This document shows, one piece after another, positions 60,320 through 64,000 of a stretch of 64,000 nt of DNA. The stretch lies in assembly GCF_035918235.1 (NCBI RefSeq), contig NZ_CP109485.1, forward strand, positions 5,815,501 to 5,879,500, in the 5' to 3' direction. The position numbers and the translations under genes were made by a program. The first letter of the stretch is position 1, and each line of letters opens with the position of its first letter. The DNA comes from Streptomyces sp. NBC_01445. Lineage in GTDB: Bacteria > Actinomycetota > Actinomycetes > Streptomycetales > Streptomycetaceae. Below the pieces are notes generated by a model. It had not been told where the DNA came from, did no database searches, and was given only the letters and a program-made list of their open reading frames with translations.

Positions 60320-61102
60320 CTACCGCATCAGCTCACCGGCGTTGACCAGAAGGGACTGCCCGGTGATGGCCCGCGCCCGGTCGGACGCGAGGAACACGGC
60401 GGCGTCCGCCACGTCCCCGTCCGTGGCCAGCTCGGGCAGCGCCATCCGCTCGGTGAGCCGCCCCAGGACCTCGTCCTGCGACACGCCCTCGGTGTGCGCG
60501 GTGAACTGGACGTACGCCTCGACCGGCGGCCCCCACATCCATCCGGGCAGCACGGTGTTGACGCGGATGCGGTGCGGGCCGAGCTCGCGGGCCATGGAGT
60601 ACATGGCCGAGGTCAGCGCGCCCTTCGACGCCGCGTACGCGGCCTGCCACACCTGGGAGGGCGCGGCCACGGCCGACTGCGTGCCGATGACGACGACGGA
60701 GCCGCCCCGCTCTTTGAGTGCGGGCAGACAGGCCCGCGTCATGCGCAGCGTGCCCAGCAGGTTCACGTCGATGACCTGCTGCCACGTCGCGAAGTCCGCA
60801 TCCTCGAGGCCGCCGAAGTAGCTGTCCCAGGCGGCGACATGGACCACGGCGTCGACCCCGCCGAACCGCTCGCGCGCGAGACCCGCCAGCGTCTCGCACT
60901 GGCTCTCGTCGGTGATGTCCGTCGCCGCGTACGCGGTGTGCGTACCGCCCGGGTCGATCTCCGCGGCCGACTTGGCGAGGTTCGCCTCCGTGCGCGCGCC
61001 GAGCACGGCGTTGCCGCCGTCGCGCACCACGGCCGCGGCGACCTGGTGACCGAGCCCGGCCCCGACCCCCGACACGACCACTGTCTTTCCGTTCAGGAGC
61101 AT
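60320..61102 (-). CDS. SDR family oxidoreductase
   Basis: The 260-residue classical SDR has VVSGVGAGLGHQVAAAVVRDGG (coenzyme motif) and the active-site YAASKGALTSA with Ser in IGTQSAV. The NNAG tetrad residue is replaced by VAAW (HVAAWDSYF), so the usual catalytic Asn is missing. That is unusual but seen in some steroid-type SDRs. The ATG at 61102 is 30 bp from operator 61132-61146, which also faces the divergent unknown gene. A secondary alcohol or ketone step is likely. Confidence 0.87.
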   Translation of the reverse strand: MLLNGKTVVVSGVGAGLGHQVAAAVVRDGGNAVLGARTEANLAKSAAEIDPGGTHTAYAATDITDESQCETLAGLARERFGGVDAVVHVAAWDSYFGGLEDADFATWQQVIDVNLLGTLRMTRACLPALKERGGSVVVIGTQSAVAAPSQVWQAAYAASKGALTSAMYSMARELGPHRIRVNTVLPGWMWGPPVEAYVQFTAHTEGVSQDEVLGRLTERMALPELATDGDVADAAVFLASDRARAITGQSLLVNAGELMR

Positions 61103-61131
61103 CCGGTCGCCTCCCGGCTATGGCAGTTCTT

Positions 61132-61146
61132 CTGACGGGGCGTCAG
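61132..61146. promoter_or_regulatory. Palindromic operator, site 13
   Basis: CTGACGGGGCGTCAG is a perfect copy in a compact 81-bp divergent promoter between an SDR (61102, -) and an unknown gene (61184, +). Confidence 0.75.
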
Positions 61147-61183
61147 AGTAGGCCCGTCCGGTGGAGGAAGGAAGGGGAGCGTC

Positions 61184-62026
61184 GTGAGCGAGGACACGAG
61201 GAGCGAGGTGTACGCGGAGCTGGCATCGGTCGGCCCGTACGGGGTGCGCCCCGGGCACGCCCTGATCACCATGGTCGAGCCGCACCCGGGCCATGAGTAC
61301 GCGTACAACCGCTGGTACGAGGACGACCACTACTACGCCGGCGCGATGGCCATGCCCTGGATGTACTCGGGGCGCCGCTGGGTGGCCACGCGCGAACTCC
61401 AGCTGCTGCGCTACCCGGAGAAGTCGGCGGTCGCGCAGCCGGTCACCGCGGGCTGCTACATCTCCACGTACTGGATCACCGACGGCCGCTACGACGACCA
61501 CATGAAGTGGACCGTCGGCATCAACAAGCGGCTCAACCGGGACGGGCGCGTCTATCAGGACCGCACGCACGTCTTCACCGCGTTCCAGGACCACGCGGCG
61601 ACCGTGTACCGCGACGGGGCGGCCGGACCGCGCGACCACCACGCACTCGACCATCCCTACCGGGGTCTGGTGGTGGAGGTCATCGACGCCGAAGGGCCCC
61701 AGCAGCGCGACGAGTTGCTGGAGTGGCTGCGCTCGCGCCACCTGCCGAAGCGGATCGCGGGCTCACCGGCGGCGATGGTCACGGTCTTCCGCCCGACGCC
61801 GCTGCCGGGCGACCGGATGTCGTACGTGAAGCAGGTCGAGGGCGTCGACACCCGTCTGACGCTCCTGTGGTTCCTGGAGGCGGACCCGGCGGACTGCTGG
61901 GAGGACCACTTCACGGGGCTGGACACGGCGGTTCACGAGTCGGGCCTCGGCCGCGTCGAGCTGGTGGCGCCGTTCATCCCGACGATCCCCGGCACCGACA
62001 CGTACGTGGACCGGCTGCGCGGGTGA
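61184..62026 (+). CDS. Conserved hypothetical protein, possible dimeric alpha-beta barrel
   Basis: The 280-residue protein has no signal or membrane segment. It shows two similar halves, each with a short aromatic strand: HALITMVEPHPGHEYAYNRWYEDDHYYAGAMAMPWMYSGRRWVATRELQLLRYP and the later TLLWFLEADPADCWEDHFTGL. This resembles EthD-like or antibiotic-monooxygenase-type ferredoxin folds, many of which act as monooxygenases or cyclases on small organic molecules. I do not recognise a named family. The GTG at 61184 is preceded by AAGGAAGGGGAG. It is controlled from the same operator as the divergent SDR, so it is a good candidate for an uncharacterised catabolic enzyme. Confidence 0.8.
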   Translation: MSEDTRSEVYAELASVGPYGVRPGHALITMVEPHPGHEYAYNRWYEDDHYYAGAMAMPWMYSGRRWVATRELQLLRYPEKSAVAQPVTAGCYISTYWITDGRYDDHMKWTVGINKRLNRDGRVYQDRTHVFTAFQDHAATVYRDGAAGPRDHHALDHPYRGLVVEVIDAEGPQQRDELLEWLRSRHLPKRIAGSPAAMVTVFRPTPLPGDRMSYVKQVEGVDTRLTLLWFLEADPADCWEDHFTGLDTAVHESGLGRVELVAPFIPTIPGTDTYVDRLRG

Positions 62027-62032
62027 CCCGCT

Positions 62033-62087
62033 GAAAAAAGCCGAGCCCCCTCGGCCAGGACGGCGGGCCAGTCGAGAGGGCTCTTTC
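62033..62087. terminator. Bidirectional hairpin terminator
   Basis: GAGCCCCCTCG (62043-62053) and CGAGAGGGCTC (62073-62083) pair with one mismatch, preceded by AAAAAAG and followed by TTT. It serves the genes ending at 62026 (+) and 62193 (-). Confidence 0.65.
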
Positions 62088-62192
62088 AGTACCGCAGTGG
62101 TGATCCGGTGGTGCCGAAATGGTGCTGTGGTGCTGAGTTGATGCGGTGGTGCCGAGTTCGTGCTGTGCTGCGATGGGGTGTTCTCCGATGCC

Positions 62193-62402
62193 TCAGGCGG
62201 CGTCGAAGGCGCCCCGGCCGACCTCGGTCACGAAGGAGTTCCATGAATCGGGGGCGAAGCCGATCGAGGGCCCCTCGGGGGCCTTCGAGTCCCGCACCGC
62301 GATCGCGTGCAGGAGGGGGGACTTGACCTCGACGCATGCGCCGTTCCCCGTCGAATAGGAGGACTTGGTCCAGGAATTCGTGCCGCCCTGGTGAATTGCC
62401 AT
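62193..62402 (-). CDS. DUF397 domain protein
   Basis: The 69-residue protein contains TNSWTKSSYSTGNGACVEVKSP and AIAVRDSKAPEGPSIGFAPDSWNSFV, the DUF397 pattern. The start at 62402 (MAIHQGG) is preferred to a longer frame because GGAG lies 7 bases upstream. It belongs with the HTH gene at 62648, 245 bp away on the same strand; the two may form a regulatory pair. Confidence 0.88.
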   Translation of the reverse strand: MAIHQGGTNSWTKSSYSTGNGACVEVKSPLLHAIAVRDSKAPEGPSIGFAPDSWNSFVTEVGRGAFDAA

Positions 62403-62647
62403 TTTTTGCTCCGGTTTAGCCAGTGGTCGAATCGCTGTCACCGCTCCTGTGAAGCGGTTTGCGCCAACGTGGTGCTTGATGGCGTGATCGACGCTACTAG
62501 CCAACATCGGTGCGCGAAGAGGCCATTCACTCGACCGGATGGCATATTCCAGTGGGGTCTTCCGCCCCGCCGCGGCGAAGGTGTACCGTGCGGCACTTTT
62601 CTCGCGGGGGGCGGATTCTGTCCCTCTGGACCGCCTTTGGATCTCCC

Positions 62648-63517
62648 CTAGGCCGCTTCCTGGAGTGCGTATTCCTGGGCGATCTTCGCGATGAACTGTC
62701 TGGATTGTTCCACATTCAACGCCTGTGCCCGCAGATGCTCGTACATCACGCTGTACTTCTGCACATCGTTGGCCTTCTCCAGATAGAGATCACTGGTGAC
62801 GCCCTCGATGTAGACGACGCTCGAATCCGCGGCGTCCGGGAACTCCAGAATCGCGTACTGGCCGTTCAGGCCCGGATGCGCGCCCATGTCGAACGGAATG
62901 ACCTGCACGGTCACATGCGGCAGCTGAGACTGCTCGACCAGGTGCTCCAGTTGCTCGCGCATGACGGTCCGGCTGCCGACGACGCGGCGCAGCGCCGACT
63001 CGTCGAGCACGGTCCACAGCCGCAGCGGGTTGTCCGGGGCCACGATGCGCTCCTGGCGGCGGACGCGGACCTGGACGCGCTTGTCGATGTCGGTCGGCGT
63101 GGTCTCCGGGAGCGCGCCCGTGATCAGCGTCTCCGCGTACGCCCGGGTCTGCAGCAGGCCGGGCACGACCTGCGGATCGTAGACGCGCAGGCTGGCCGCG
63201 TCCGTCTCCAGACCGATGTAGACGCTGTACGGGATGTCGCCGAAGGAGTGCCACCAGCCCTGCTGGCGGGAGTCCTTGGCCATTTGCATGAGTGAGTCGA
63301 CGATGCGGTGGTCCTCGACCTCGTAGACCCCGCACAGGTCGCGGACGTCGCGCTGGCTGATGCTGCGCCGCCCGTTCTCGAGCCTGCTGATCTTCGACTG
63401 TGAGACCAGGAGCCGCTCGGCCACCTCTTCGGCGGTCATGCCTTTGAGCTCGCGGAGCCGGCGCAGCTCCTGGCCCAATCGGCGTCGCCTCACGGTGGGA
63501 TTGACATTGGACGCCAC
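62648..63517 (-). CDS. Helix-turn-helix regulator, Scr1/DUF5753 type
   Basis: The 289-residue protein has an XRE HTH (LGQELRRLRELKGMTAEEVAERLLVSQSKISRLENGRRSIS) and a C-terminal DUF5753 domain (VYDPQVVPGLLQTRAYAETLITGALPE ... AYALQEAA-type end). It is closer to the canonical family pattern than the regulator at 33258. Its start at 63517 fits the HTH boundary. It belongs with the DUF397 gene downstream. No ATPase gene is visible between 62193 and the window end, unlike the module at 33065-34642. Confidence 0.9.
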   Translation of the reverse strand: MASNVNPTVRRRRLGQELRRLRELKGMTAEEVAERLLVSQSKISRLENGRRSISQRDVRDLCGVYEVEDHRIVDSLMQMAKDSRQQGWWHSFGDIPYSVYIGLETDAASLRVYDPQVVPGLLQTRAYAETLITGALPETTPTDIDKRVQVRVRRQERIVAPDNPLRLWTVLDESALRRVVGSRTVMREQLEHLVEQSQLPHVTVQVIPFDMGAHPGLNGQYAILEFPDAADSSVVYIEGVTSDLYLEKANDVQKYSVMYEHLRAQALNVEQSRQFIAKIAQEYALQEAA

Positions 63518-63842
63518 GGGACGTGCACCTCCGGCTGCGTGCCTCTGTGATTCTTTGCGTATCTTGCGAATCTGCTGCTCAGCAGATTGCCACCCTGGGC
63601 TTCATACCGCTGGGAAACGGCGGATATGCGCAGCGGACACGACAGTTGGGCACGTGGCCGGACATGGTGCCGTGGCGGGACGTGTGGCAGTGGCCGGACA
63701 CGCGGCCGCGCGGGGTGCCGGTCCGTGTCGTCGTCCCGACGTCCGGATCCGGCACCCCGCGCGGCTCAGCGGCTCCCGGACCGGTCTTTGGGGACTGCGG
63801 TGCGGCGCTGTTGCGGTGCGGGCTGTTCAGTTGGTGCGGTGC
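63518..63842. other. Intergenic region with a long hairpin
   Basis: These 325 bp contain the promoter region of the HTH gene and the 16-bp hairpin at 63706-63764. Short frames on the plus strand have no ribosome binding site and look like noise. Confidence 0.45.
63706..63764. terminator. 16-bp perfect hairpin terminator candidate
   Basis: Arms 63706-63721 and 63749-63764 are exact complements with a 27-base loop that itself holds a short inverted repeat. It is 79 bp past the stop of the partial minus-strand gene. Confidence 0.6.
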
Positions 63843-64000
63843 TCAGTGCGCCACGGCACGGGCCATCGACCCGTGATGCGGCTGCATCGGAACCCTGCCG
63901 GGCTCCGGCGCTCCCCTGCCCGGCGGGGCCGGGCTGCGGCGTGGCTGAGCGGCCACACCGTTCTGGACGTCCATCACGGCGTGCGCCACGAGGCCGCCCA
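63843..64000 (-). CDS. C-terminal end of an unidentified protein (partial)
   Basis: The minus-strand frame ending at TGA 63843-63845 gives 51 residues to the window edge, including GGLVAHAVMDVQNGVA and a Pro/Arg-rich tail ending QPHHGSMARAVAH. It lies upstream of the HTH gene on the same strand, so it could be that module's missing partner, but no domain can be recognised in this fragment. Confidence 0.55.
   Translation of the reverse strand, partial: GGLVAHAVMDVQNGVAAQPRRSPAPPGRGAPEPGRVPMQPHHGSMARAVAH

Noticed and set aside
63523..63876. A 117-residue plus-strand frame at the window end
   Set aside because: There is no ribosome binding site, and it runs through a 16-bp hairpin and over the end of a minus-strand gene.
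1..64000. tRNA, rRNA, CRISPR arrays, insertion sequences or phage genes
   Set aside because: No cloverleaf, array or transposase/integrase sequence was recognised by eye. Degenerate tRNA-like structures could have been missed.

Overview
The window is about 70% G+C, with strong third-position G/C bias, GTG and TTG starts, AGGAG-type ribosome binding sites and many GTGA/ATGA gene overlaps. It is chromosomal Streptomyces (or a close relative). Two landmarks support this strongly: an AfsK-type serine/threonine kinase (24201-26606), and a convergent AfsR-type SARP regulator (36254-39253) followed by a 57-residue AfsS-type peptide (35876-36049). I see no rRNA, tRNA, CRISPR array, insertion sequence or phage module.

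Layout. 1-1326: the end of one gene, then a histidine-kinase-like ATPase. 1327-23000: a catabolic block with a cyclase-family hydrolase, an SDR/acyl-CoA dehydrogenase/alcohol dehydrogenase operon, a GlxA-type regulator, an MFS carrier, a flavin reductase-like protein, an enoyl-CoA hydratase, an NDP-forming acyl-CoA synthetase, a flavin monooxygenase, a DoxX-like membrane protein coupled to a DUF35 protein, GNATs, PdxH, an amino acid permease, a thiolase-like protein, a second acyl-CoA dehydrogenase, a deazaflavin-dependent reductase and a TetR regulator. 23000-28100: VOC protein, afsK and two envelope proteins. 28120-32289: a second CoA block with enoyl-CoA hydratase, DUF35, Ltp2-like thiolase fold protein and FadD3-like ligase. 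32400-35800: GNAT, an Scr1-type HTH/DUF397 pair, an ATPase and a DUF3626 protein. 35876-39253: afsS and afsR. 39419-47190: amidohydrolase, two LLM flavin enzymes, an SDR, a D-aminoacylase-like amidohydrolase and an aldehyde dehydrogenase. 47413-60086: two transporters, a Tat-exported PHP hydrolase, a third LLM enzyme, fbiC (F420 synthesis), an FG-GAP protein, a secreted tyrosine phosphatase and an ADP-ribosylglycohydrolase. 60320-62026: a divergent SDR/unknown pair. 62193-64000: another HTH/DUF397 pair and the end of one more gene.

How the parts work together. The most interesting signal is one palindrome, CTGACGnnnCGTCAG, occurring at least 13 times over about 59 kb. Every copy I found is intergenic and lies just upstream of CoA-type or flavin-type catabolic genes. 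A degenerate copy overlaps the start of the TetR gene at 22342-22989. I infer a dispersed but locally concentrated regulon for degrading a bulky acyl, terpenoid or steroid-like substrate. It includes a FadD3-like ligase, two thiolase-fold proteins that lack the usual nucleophilic Cys (Ltp2-like, so possibly aldolases), two DUF35 partner proteins, two acyl-CoA dehydrogenases, SDRs and F420/FMN-type LLM oxidoreductases. The substrate and the regulator's identity are inferences.

The AfsK-AfsR-AfsS antibiotic-control cascade is interleaved with this block. afsK and afsS converge but lie about 9.3 kb apart, with the FadD3/Ltp2-like genes between them.
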